Assembly: GCF_932526225.1 (NCBI RefSeq)
Contig: NC_064043.1
Location: forward strand, 6,191,501 to 6,255,500
From: Nematostella vectensis
Taxonomy: Eukaryota > Cnidaria > Anthozoa > Actiniaria > Edwardsiidae
Direction of reading: 5' to 3'
DNA length: 64,000 bases
A program made the position numbers and the translations under genes. Positions 34,101 through 45,113 of this stretch are shown here, in pieces. The notes below the pieces were generated by a model. It saw only the letters and a list, made by a program, of their open reading frames with translations. It did not search any database and was not told where the DNA came from. Position 1 is the stretch's first letter. Every line of letters begins with the position of its first letter.

Positions 34101-36802
34101 CATCTTCTCCAACTTTCAACTGTAGCTCACTTTTCTTTAGAGATCTAGGATTTGAACAGATATGTATTCACCTTTTAGAATAGGTTTTCAACAGCTTTCC
34201 CTAACATGGACAGGCACAGTATCAAACAAATACAAAAGGATGATCTACAGAGTTGACACCATACTGTTGTGTTTTGTACAGTAGTGTTGTAACAGAAGAT
34301 GATATTGTAGCAGAACAATTTCTCAAGAATATCCCTTCAGTAGAGATACTACTAGTGTCTTTGTGCACTGAGAGACAAGAATGAGCACTTAAAAAAAAAA
34401 GAAAGACAAGATTCGAAGTCATTGATATTGACTTACAAATCCTTCCATTAGTGGGAAAATCATGTGCTCATTTAACCAAGGTTTGCCCCTGCAGACTTTC
34501 TACAGTAGTTGGACAAAACCTGATGGGCCGTGGTGCACTCACTTGAGGTCTCTCTCCTTCTCCCGTGTTTTTCTAGCATGCACATCATGTTGAGTTTTCT
34601 TTTCAATAGCAGCATGTTTGAGGTTCAAGTCTAGTGTTCCCCTGTCACCCATGAATTCAGCTTGTCTTTCTTTGGCAAGCTCATACTCCTTTATGAGAAC
34701 ATCTACTTCTCTCTCCTAAATACCCAAAAAATTCAATTATACTTAATACACTTTGATTGCAGGGTCTCTGTTGTCATTTATCAAGATTTGCATTGGTGAT
34801 ATCAATACAGCCTGCCAGTGCATAATAAAAGAAAATAAAGCTGTAATTTGAAGAGTGAGTGCAAGGCAAAGTACAAAAATAATATTAAACAATATAACTT
34901 TTAACCGGAAGGCTGTATTTACAGTACCTTGGATTCATAGGTGTGTCTTTGCCTATCCAAAGCTTCTGACAACTCCATCTTCTCATCCTCTAAATAGGTC
35001 CTCCGCCCATCTAACCTCTGCAGCTGTAAGACAAAACAACATTACCTCCATCACCACACCCCCTACTAAGATGGCCAAGGCTTTGAGTGCAGTCATTACA
35101 TTATCAGATAGTTATTATCTGCTATTGTGATGACACCATATTAATACTAAATGTATATGTTTAAATATACAATTATCCATTATGCATACCTCTTTGACAA
35201 TTTCTTCAATGTCACCATCTAATCCTTTTCTTTTGTCCTCAACATCCCTTTACAAAATAAAAAAAGAATGAGCTTTACCATGAAAAAATTTGAGAGGAAT
35301 TAAAACTTAAGCCAGGCAAAAACAGTATGTAAAATTTCATGCTTAGCACTTTGCTCACTGCTTCTCATGGCCAAAAACTCACCGTTCAAGCTGGAGAGAA
35401 TTTTACCTCAGTTACTTGTGAGGTGTGAGTTTGTTTAACCGACATCCACACACTGTGAGATTTTGGCCTTGCAAGGCAAGTTTGAAATTGGCCTTTCCAC
35501 ACCATATGAGCCAGGATTTAGGAATGGTTTAATGGACAACCCCCCCCCCCCCCCTGCTTTAAAAGACCACATTTAAGCGACATACTTGTACTGTCTTGAT
35601 ATAAGATCAATCTGCTTGGAGATGTGTGCTGGTTGCGAGTGAACCTGAACTAGTTCATCCTGTGAAAGAACACATTTTTAGATGCCATAATTGAAAAGCA
35701 GGCAATATACATTTAATCTGCTATGTTGAATATTACTTCACCTAGGACATCACAAATCCTTAAATCACTCATAGAATGCTAATTGCAGATTTCAATAGTC
35801 TGTGAAATCTCGCAAACGATTCCCAACAGCTAAGTCACTTGCTTTCTGTTTTAAAAAACTCAGAATCCAAATCCTTAGCTCAGTTGGGAATATGGTAGTC
35901 CATCAACCAAAGCTTGATTGACATTATACACATTATTCCAAAATGAGAAGGATTTCAAATGCTGTATTGGTACAAAGCTATGTCTTGTACAAAATATTTG
36001 TTTGAATCTTGTGTACATACTCTAAGAGTCTGCTGTTTTTCCAGATCACCCTCAACTTCCTTATGAAGCTCATCAACCAGTTTCTGTCTGTTTTCTAACT
36101 CTTCTCTAAGGCTTTTTGTTTCAACAGTCCTTTGTGCAATTTCAATTTTTAGGTCCTCTACAGATTTATTCACTTCTTTAAGTTGTTTTTCTATCTCTCC
36201 AGCCTTTGGCATACGCCCATATTCCCTCTCAAGCATCATTTTCTCTTCTTTCAAACCCTCCAGCTTAAATTCAAGCTGGTACTGTCTTTCGTCAGCTTGA
36301 GCAAGCTCATTGTGATGTTTCAAAAGTTCTTGTCGCAGTTTATTGACTTCATTATTTTCTCCATCAGGAAAATTGTCCCCCTTCTCTAGTTCTGCTCTTT
36401 GCCTCTGAACCTCTTGGTGAAGCTCTTTCGCATTATGCAGCAGACTAGACTCTTGTTCTCTCGTCGACTTTAATCGTTCGTGAAGACTTGTGTACTTTGC
36501 TTTGAGTTTTGCAACCGTCTCCCCTGCGATCTTTCCTTGCGAGAAGAGCTAAAATGACAAACAACAGCATGAATTTGTCAATTTGTGAGTTAACAATTAT
36601 GAAAAAAACGGAACAGCTCAAATCAGGTTCTGAACTGGGACAAAAAAAATTGTGTAATGTTATTCACTTCATCTAGGCACTGAAAAGCAGGACTGGCAGA
36701 AACATCAACTGGGCCTTCTTCTTGATGAAGTCTCGGTGCCACGGCCCAAATGGCCGGCTCGATCTCTCGTCCTTCTGTCCCTCTCTCTTCGCTGCCACTC
36801 AT
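28110..36802 (-). CDS. CCDC146: Coiled-coil domain-containing protein 146
   Basis: CCDC146 is a long coiled-coil protein of centrioles and microtubule structures; in mammals it is needed for the sperm flagellum. Twenty exons, in coding order: 36802-36668, 36548-36021, 35659-35586, 35247-35190, 35023-34928, 34715-34543, 34144-33961, 33407-33282, 33079-33035, 32929-32841, 32582-32501, 32342-32260, 31652-31532, 31048-30945, 30560-30496, 30415-30345, 30000-29908, 29581-29315, 28956-28708, 28313-28110 (TAA). They sum to 2847 bases, exactly 949 codons (948 residues; the human protein is about 955). Diagnostic matches are the C-terminus with [25 protein letters not shown] and [14 protein letters not shown], the internal [14 protein letters not shown], and the N-terminal [11 protein letters not shown]. 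The first exon is a short non-coiled leader; the rest is charged heptad-rich coiled coil up to the extended C-terminal tail. The gene looks complete and intact. Confidence 0.97.
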
Positions 36803-37666
36803 ATTTTACAGATCGCTACTTTTTTTTGTAACGCTAGACCAAAAAACGAGATATCCCAGCGTTTTGTTGTAGTTCTTCCATTTTGGATCCAATATGGCTT
36901 CCTGTAATCGCGCACGTTACTAAGCAACCAGCGCCAAAATATCAATCACTGGTTACCAGCTCTCTCGTCCGGCGCACAAAAGGAGGCCCAGTGAAAACTC
37001 TATTGATCGAGCATTCATCCCCAGGGATGATAAGAACGAAGAATTAAGGTAAGACATCCAGTTTTCAGATTTCTGCAAGAATTAAACAACTTTGTGGATA
37101 CAATATATGAATATTTTTAAAGAAAAAAAATAAAAACGAAACAGAAGTTATACCGTAATAGATTTTTTCAGTTCCAATAGATCATCAAGCCCTACGCTTT
37201 TATTTCATTAATATTTGTTAAAATGCGGTGTGATTTGCTTCGAACCCAGACATTTATTTTGCATTTGAAACATTTCTTTTAGCGTGAGGACCTCGCTTGA
37301 TCGCGCACAATTTATCAAAACATGGAACTGGGTTCTAGTTGCCATAGCATGAGTTTGTCCACGTGAACTCAACGACACTGTCGTTCCATATAAGGAAGCA
37401 AGTAGGACAATTTCACGTGCCCATTATAATTTGATCCAATCAAAGACGGCGCTTTTTGCGGGAGCATGCAGGCAGGTCAATGTCCATAGTGGTTCTAGCA
37501 CGTGAACAGTGGTTAGTGAAAGCACTCGTAAATAAAGGAGTAAAGTAAGGGTCAGATTCCATCCAGTTTGTGCTGCGATGTTTTGGATTCTGTTACTTCT
37601 TTCTGCCCGAAGTTCCCACCTCATTTTGATCGTGCAATGAGGAATTCATCTAGAAGTAATTCAAGA
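36803..37666. promoter_or_regulatory. Divergent promoter interval, CCDC146 and SLC25A36
   Basis: The 864 bases between the two start codons must hold both promoters and 5' UTRs. No clear TATA box was seen for either gene. A possible 5' UTR splice donor (AAG then GTAAG) lies at about 37050 on the plus strand. Shared promoter use is inferred from spacing alone. Confidence 0.5.
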
Positions 37667-40600
37667 ATGGCTTCGTCTCAATCGACCTATGTTCATCTTG
37701 TGGCTGGAGGGTGAGGGAATGTCGTACCACGATGTTGTTATTTTTCAACCGTGAACTGTTGATGCAAAATCCGGACCAATTCTACACAAATAACACGCTA
37801 AACCAAAAAGAAATCATGCTTAAGCTATCCTTTATATTATAATCTTGCTCGACTGTTCAAAACAACAAATGTCTTGCTATTTATCAACGGGAGCGTGATG
37901 GAAGGCACAATTTTCTTGGCGCCTCGTTCGCTTATTCCCTGACATCTCGGTATCTCGAGATCGTGACTCGAACTAGACACAAAACCTTGACCATAAATCA
38001 GTCATAATAGCGTTGGATGTTTTGCAACTTATTCGTTTGGATTTTGTTATAGTAAAGGGCTGTTTTATTCTTTGCTTCGTATGTTTTGCTTTGGATCATG
38101 GACTCTGCTATCTAGCGTGTTTGGTGACGTAATATCTTTTCGCTTTTCAGGGTCGGAGGAACAGTTGGAGCAATAGCAACATGCCCTCTAGAAGTAGTTA
38201 AAACTAGATTACAGGTAAATACGAAATGCTGAAACTATGTATTCACACTTTCTGTTGCTTACTGTGGCGGGAAATGACACCTTGAATTTGCATAACTTTT
38301 CTCAGGTTCACATGTAAACAAACAAACGATCGTTTCAATATTCTGACTCCGAGAAAGGAACGACTGGAAACATGGTTATGATAGGCTCTCTGCATAAAAG
38401 TATAATTGTTTAACCCTTTTTACATACAGTATTGTTCTAAAAGGTCGAGCAAATCGATTGTTTGCAAAGAATTCGCACCGGTTTTTCTTGTTTAACCCGT
38501 TTTTACTATGCTAATACATGTTAGCCTAAGATAAGTGTACAGTCGCAGTGCTACACCTAGTTTTAGTGATATTTTTTGTACGCACCGGTTAAATGATTAC
38601 TATCTAAATGGTGACCAGTAATAACTAGTTGTTTAAAAATAAAAATATTTTACACGAAAAGAATCACTAATGCCTGGTGCACACTAGTGACATAACGACA
38701 TAATGACAAAGGTGCGTACACCCTTATGTTCATATGTTCAAATGTGAATGGTTCGACATTTTGACATAAGCCCAACATGAACATAACAACATAAGAAAAA
38801 AAACATGTCATTATGTAGGCTTAAAGGAGTGTGTGTGCCTATGTTGTTTTGTCACTAGTGTGCACTAGGCATTATTGTCGCTATATTATATTTTTTTAGA
38901 GGTGTGTTATTATTGCTTGAGGTTTTATTTGCTTATTTTTTATATAGAACTCCACCTATTCTCAGTTATTTGTACTATAAATTTGTCTGTTTTGGAAAGC
39001 AATTAACATAGCTGTCAACCCAACTTGAACAAAAATCTGGGGAGATCAGGTGAAATACAGTAAATATGTGAAAGAAACCCAAGAGAGTCAATGCGGGTGA
39101 ATACAGGGAAAGTATAAACATTTTAGTTAAAATTAGGCTTGTGATGAGGTCCAAAATGTTTTGACATCCGCCTAATGCGGGTGAGTTGACATCTATGAAT
39201 TAATGCTACAATTGTGTGTAAATCAGCATTACTGTTGTGAGGCCTGTTCAAGACTGATGTGAGCTGTTTTTACAGATCTATTCACACTTTTGGATACAAT
39301 CTATTAGCTGGCAGATGCTGGGACAGTAGGACTAGTGTAGTGGGCATTTTGTACACCACAGCAACCTCATTGTGATGTGGTTGTGGGATGCTACTCAGTG
39401 TTACATCATCAAGCAGTGTAATAGTTCATTTTCAAATTAAAATTTGTTAACTAGCATTACTTTATTCCTAAAACAGACAAATTTATAATAAAAATGAAAG
39501 GGTTTCATAAATACAGTGTGAGCCTCTGTTTCAAGCAAACTGTTTGCAAATGCTGGCATGATCATGAAGAATTCACAAGGGTTTTTGTTTTATTTTAAGC
39601 TCAGGGAGATTCTTCTCAAGCCAAGACTCCCACAGTATTTGTGTGAGCTTAGTCAATATCTCTAGCAGGCATTGAATAATTAAAAGAATGTACTAGTAAA
39701 ATTACATATATTGTGAGCCAACTGCAAGTTTAAAAACTGAAAACCTCGTACTAACATTAAATCCCCTTCAGTCCTCAGTACCAACGTTCTACACAACAAC
39801 AACATGTATGAGTAATGTGGGAACAGTTCAAGTAACCTATCAGAAGCCGTCGGGTGTTATAACATGCCTGCAGTCAATAATACGCAATGAAGGGGTTACC
39901 GCATTGTTCAGAGGGCTTGGGCCATCGTTAGTCGGAGTGGCCCCTTCAAGGGCTATATACTTCTCATTCTATGCCACTGCAAAGTCATCTTTGAATAAGA
40001 GTGGGTGGGTTAAACCCGATAGCAAGAAAGTGCATATGCTTTCTGCATGTTCAGCAGGTAGGGGTGCTTACTGTATTTTGTTTTTTGTTATGTATTTATG
40101 ATAATGTGACTGATAGTTTGTTACAGATTTTCACAGTATACACTAAATGGCTGTGAAACAATAATTGATTATTGTAAACTAAAAAGCTAATTCCTTTGTT
40201 CTTTGTTTGTTTGTTTTTTTTTTTTTCCAGGTCTGTTCACATCGACATTGACCAGTCCTCTTTGGGTTACAAAGACTAGACTGCAGCTGGATAACAAGTA
40301 AGTACTGATAAATATTTCCAGGGTTTTCTGCCTAAACAGGTATGCCAAGGCCAGGTAAAGATCAGTTTGAAAACTCTCATTGGCTTGCAGTTGGCATGAG
40401 ATCCTGAAATCCTCAACAAAACTGTTTGTTCATATTCACTAATATATGACCTATGTTACATACCAAGTGTAAAAATTCTGACCTATGATTCATAATTTCA
40501 TGGCAAAGACAAAACATTCAGTAAATTCAGTCATAGAAGTAGACAAATCTAGTTCTCTCAAGGCACAACAAATTTGATGTAATGTAACTGACAAAGCTTC

Positions 40601-41092
40601 TCTCTTTCGCACAGGACCAAACGGCATGCTGCGCAGATGATAAGGTCCATATATCGTGCTGATGGAGTAAAAGGCTTTTATAGAGGGTTGTCAGCTTCGT
40701 ATGTGGGAGTAACAGAGACCTGTATTCACTTCGTTATTTATGAGAGCATCAAAGCAAGGTTACAACACCACAAGCTGAAGCAGAGGAATAGAACCCACAC
40801 AAGTGCTTTTGACTTTATTGAGTTCATGCTTGCTGCTGCAACATCTAAGTGTATAGCATCAACAGTGGCTTACCCTCACGAAGTAGTCAGAACAAGGCTA
40901 CGGCAACGGGAATTGGACGGTTCCAGGAAATACCATTCCTTCTTTCAGACATTAAGAAGGGTTGCATTTGAAGAGGGGTTTAGAGGATTATATGGAGGAC
41001 TATCTACACATTTGATCCGGCAGATACCTAATACTGCAATAATGTTCTTCACTTATGAGGCCATTGTCAGCTTCTTGTGCAAAGATGATTAG
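37667..41092 (+). CDS. SLC25A36: Mitochondrial pyrimidine nucleotide carrier, SLC25A33/36 type
   Basis: A mitochondrial inner-membrane carrier of the SLC25 family; the A33/A36 branch (yeast Rim2) exchanges pyrimidine nucleotides between cytosol and matrix. Exons: 37667-37710, 38151-38214, 39772-40057, 40231-40297, 40615-41092 (TAG). All joins are in phase and give 312 residues, close to the usual 311. The three carrier signatures are [10 protein letters not shown] (from residue 27), [10 protein letters not shown], where tryptophan replaces the acidic residue as is usual in this branch, and [11 protein letters not shown]. The C-terminal part with [10 protein letters not shown] and [14 protein letters not shown] is typical of A33/A36. 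Three repeats and six membrane helices are expected. Only one such gene is visible here, so A33 and A36 cannot be separated. The gene appears intact and is divergent from CCDC146. Confidence 0.96.
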
Positions 41093-41230
41093 GTAGCTAG
41101 CACTAGACTAGAGGTGTGGTATTACAGCTAGCAATACATGCTTTTTCCTAGAGTTGGTGATTCAATATATTCAAATGGTTTTACATTTATTACAGGTTCA
41201 GGAAAGCTTTGCTGTATTCTGCAAATTGTT

Positions 41231-41236
41231 AATAAA
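41231..41236 (+). terminator. Candidate polyadenylation signal of the SLC25 gene
   Basis: An AATAAA 139 bases past the stop codon, followed by T-rich sequence. Confidence 0.55.
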
Positions 41237-41994
41237 CCAGCTCTTTTTTTCTGGTTAATATATATTTTTGATGGGGTGTATTTCTTAAGAATATTGCAAA
41301 GCTTTATTACCTGAAATTATTTTGAAGAAAGCTGGATTTTGAAATGTATTGGCAAAGACAAACAGGAAAACTGAAAAAGTGCTTCAAATTTAATGAAAAA
41401 GTGCTTAAATTTTTCATGCTATAGTGCTATACATATACTAAAACTGGTTTAAAAGTAGTGACCATGAAAACAGCTACTTTTAGGCCAGTTGAAAAATAAA
41501 AGGATTTGTATATAAATTGTATATAGATAGTTAAAGTAAAAGAAATCGAATTTTAGCATACAAAGTATAGTATACTTTGCTTGCTAAAAATAATGGTTAA
41601 ACGTTAAAACTAAAATCATTTATGAAATAAAAGTTTTTACGCTTTATTCAGAAGGCAATGCTTGTTACTTTTGGTAACAGTTCTTTGTATGACTTTTTTT
41701 CAAGAAGAACTTCTGTCATTAAGTTGGGACTTAACGCGGTTAAGTGATTTTGACATCCTGGAAAGCTCGGGGGGGGGGGGGATTTGTTTACAAGGAGAGA
41801 TGGGAAGATACTAGCATCGTTCCCTGACTTCTATTGGCTGAGCGGTTTTTTGGTTAATGACGTCACTTTCGATTTGCTGCTCGCCGTGAAGGCTGGCAAA
41901 ACACTCGGAATCTGCAAATCGATGTGTCCGTGTCCTTAGATGGAGCTGAGAGATTCTTAGGGCTTATCGAAAGAATGTGCTGTCACGTGAGGCC

Positions 41995-42850
41995 TGGGGA
42001 CGAGGATACAAGGCTTTCCTGCATGGCATGATGGGAAGATACAAGGCTTTCATACATGGCATGATGGGAAGATACATTCATACATGGCATGATGAGAAGA
42101 TACAAGGCTTTCATGCATGGCATGATGGGAAGATACAAGGCTTTCATCCATGGCATGATGGGAAGATACAAGGCTTTCATGCATGGCATGATGGGAAGAT
42201 ACATTCATACATGGCATGATGGGAAGATACAAGGCTTTCATACATGGTATGATGGGAAGATACAAGGCTTTCATGCATGGCTTGATGGGAAGATACATTC
42301 ATACATGGCATGATGAGAAGATACAAGGCTTTCATGCATGGCATGATGGGAAGATACAAGGCTTTCATGCATGGAATGATGGGAAGATACAAGGCTTTCA
42401 TGCATGGCATGATGGGAAGATACAAGGCTTTCATGCATGGCATGATGGGAAGATACAAGGCTTTCATACATGGCATGATGGGAAGATACAAGGCTTTCAT
42501 GCATGGCATGATGGGGAGATACATTCATACATGGCATGATGAGAAGATACAAGGCTTTCATGCATGGCATGATGGGAAGATACAAGGCTTTCGTGCATGG
42601 CATGATGGGAAGATACAAGGCTTTCATGCATGGCATAATGGGAAGATACAAGGCTTTCATACATGGCATGATGGGAAGATACAAGGCTTTCATGCATGGC
42701 ATGATGGGAAGATACAAGGCTTTCATGCATGGCATGATGGGAAGATACAAGGCTTTCATGCATGGCATGTTGGGCAGATACAAGGCTTTCATGCATGGCA
42801 TGATGGGAAGATACAAGGCTTTCATACATGGCATGATGGGAAGATACAAG
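41995..42850. repeat. 33-bp minisatellite, about 26 units
   Basis: The unit is GATGGGAAGATACAAGG plus CTTTCATGCATGGCAT. A recurrent shortened 28-base variant (GATACATTCATACATGG) appears four times, which suggests higher-order duplication. The unit is a multiple of three without stops, so long frames are open in both directions. Confidence 0.95.
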
Positions 42851-43359
42851 TGGATGTTTCAAGTGTCCGATACAAAGGTTACAAAGCAAGGTGTCATATT
42901 AATAGTCCACGAGAATAATGTATTTCAAATAACATTAAAATTTGCACAGAAAATCGGTCTGCTAAAAGCGTCGCGAATTAATTCATACCAAATGAATCAG
43001 AAAGCCTTGGCCTTTGTCTTATGCGGTCACTGCTGCATACTAAAAAAAGACAAAATTCAAAATAAGATCACTATCGAAATACAGAAAAAGAGATTAGAAC
43101 GCCTTTTGGCGTACGCACATACAAGCAGCATATCTCCGTGCTTATGCCGTTATCAAGGATTGTTCACAGACGTTGACATTGTTTTTCGCTAATAGATCTG
43201 ATATAGGGACAGTGTGGTCAGAGAAGACACTCTTTCTCGGCAGACCACGCTTCCAGTTGTTGCATACGCCATCTGTGTGCCGTTATCTGTTTTGATTTTA
43301 TGTCAGCGGGTAAAGATACCTCAACACAGAAGTTCTTCACGGGCAGTTCCTACCATACA

Positions 43360-45113
43360 ATGACGCGTGCGACAGTCTTTTTTGTCCTTCTCGGCATAAT
43401 CGTACAGTTTGGCCATAAAAAAGGTAACAATTAACATTTATCATGCGTGCCGCAGCGCTTGGCAAAAGTTAGAGAATTCTCTTGATTATATTTTTAAACG
43501 AGCTTTGTGATGAATATTGTACATATGTCTTTTATAGCATTTTGATTGGACTGCTACAATGTCATTTTTTCAGATATTCTTTTATGAAATTGTAATGACA
43601 AAAGTATAGAAATCTGAATTATGATGTTTTAATAGGATATTTTGGATGGACAATAGCATTTTCAAGAAAACGTATATTTTCTTTCTTCGTATACCACAGT
43701 ATTTTGTTTAATATCTGCACAATCTTTTTAGAGATTGAAGGCCATTTAACGCGTTTGGGTCATTTGAAGCCCTCTAGTAACGACCGCTGAAGACAACTTT
43801 AGAAAAACAAACACACCACACCCGAGCTCCAAAATTATCAAGTCGCTAAGTTTCAAGAGGCCATTATTACTAGAAACGAAGCATCAATAGAAAGGTCAAA
43901 CATGGTTTTCTTTTTAGTGTTTCTTTTTTCATATCTTACCTTACTTTCTCTTTTATTTGAATTGAATCAAATAAGTAAATCCTCGTCTTAATCGACGGAA
44001 GTATAACATTCTCCCTAATTTATAACATAATAAATATTAGTTTTTATATCCCTCTTCCTATAGAAAACAAAAAAGCGAATAGATTTATAGATTATTGTTT
44101 TGTTATTCTCCCTGTAGCTGAGAAACAGACAACAAAGCCAACGTGCTCATTTGGTACTAAAATCTACGAGTCTGGTGACGTATTCACCCCTAATTCTTGT
44201 CAGGATATCTGTTCATGCAAAGACGACGGCCAGTTCCACTGTGTGCCTTGTCAAGCCAAACAGCCCGACACAAACAAGGGTTGCAAGGGCTGGTCTAAAC
44301 ATGTGGTTGTCGTCGATTCTTACATTGGCACTAAAAAACATGGGTGCCATTGCTATAAATATGTCTGCAAGAGAAAGACTATGTAAGTGATGATTGAATG
44401 ATTACCGCCTTCGTTTTTGATGAGCTCGTGACAAATTGTTGTGGCAAGTATTAGCATATTGTGTCGCTAGCCTCATCCCCATGCTTCTTACAGCTGTGTG
44501 GACTCTTTTGTTATGACGTCACCTTTTGCATTCCCTCATGCTGCTCCTAGAGCAGCTTCCGCCATTTTGAATCCGAATGATAGATCTGACAGAGAGTTGC
44601 CTGGGGACTAGGCTAGCGTGTCGAAAGAGACAGTGCTGAATAACGTATGCGCATGCGCGTGCTCTGGTGAAAACAAGCACAATCGTAGTGTTGAATCGTT
44701 CGATTAAAGGTACGAAAGGCTGACTTCAGTCGCTGTTTTGACTAATTGTACAGCATTAAAACCATACTGTACAAAAGATGACAGATTTGTGTGATAATAA
44801 GGGAGTCATAAAAAAAATTATAGCCTTAGGTTTGGTCTAATTTTCTTATGATTATGTTGATCATATTACTATAAACATCGTAGTATCACGTGGATTATCA
44901 CTTCTAATGCTGCAACGACTGTGATTTACGAACACAGTTCGCACTCATGGACACGAGAGAATATGATATCATAGTATGAAAATATCTACTAATATGAACT
45001 GATAAATGTGTTTTTGTTGCAGCAAAACGGTTATAAAGGAATTGTGGGAAAAACTGAAGACGAAGTTCTCATCACTTGTCCACCCACACAAGCCTTCGAG
45101 GGATTGGGGGTGA
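43360..45113 (+). CDS. Secreted cysteine-rich peptide 1 (VWC-like)
   Basis: Three coding exons: 43360-43423, 44118-44382, 45023-45113 (TGA); intron phases 1 and 2; 139 residues. Exon 1 is a signal peptide (MTRATVFFVLLGIIVQFG). Exon 2 carries ten cysteines with CxC near the middle, then CVPC, then a final CxCx4C, resembling a single von Willebrand factor type C domain. Exon 3 adds a basic, tryptophan-containing tail. If intron 2 is retained, the frame stops at once (ATG TAA across the donor). A 5' UTR splice acceptor is likely just before the ATG. Function is unknown: an extracellular signalling, matrix or defence or venom role would all fit. The exon model is well supported by phase agreement with its two neighbours. 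Confidence 0.75.
44467..44617. mobile_element. 151-bp MITE with 6-bp target duplication
   Basis: The ends CTAGCCTCATCCCCA and, inverted, GCTAGCCTAGTCCCCA are flanked on both sides by GTGTCG (44461-44466 and 44618-44623). It sits in intron 2 of secreted peptide gene 1. Confidence 0.65.

Larger units (their letters stand above)
41093..43359. other. Intergenic, SLC25 gene to first secreted-peptide gene
   Basis: Holds the SLC25 3' UTR, a G run near 41769-41780, the 33-bp minisatellite at 41995-42850, and about 500 bases of AT-rich sequence before the peptide gene. Long open frames across the minisatellite exist on both strands and are not credible genes. Confidence 0.6.

Noticed and set aside
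42271-43192. Frames of about 200 residues on both strands at 42-43 kb
   Set aside because: Mostly the 33-bp minisatellite. The non-repeat tail of the plus-strand frame has no recognisable motif and overlaps the likely upstream region of peptide gene 1.
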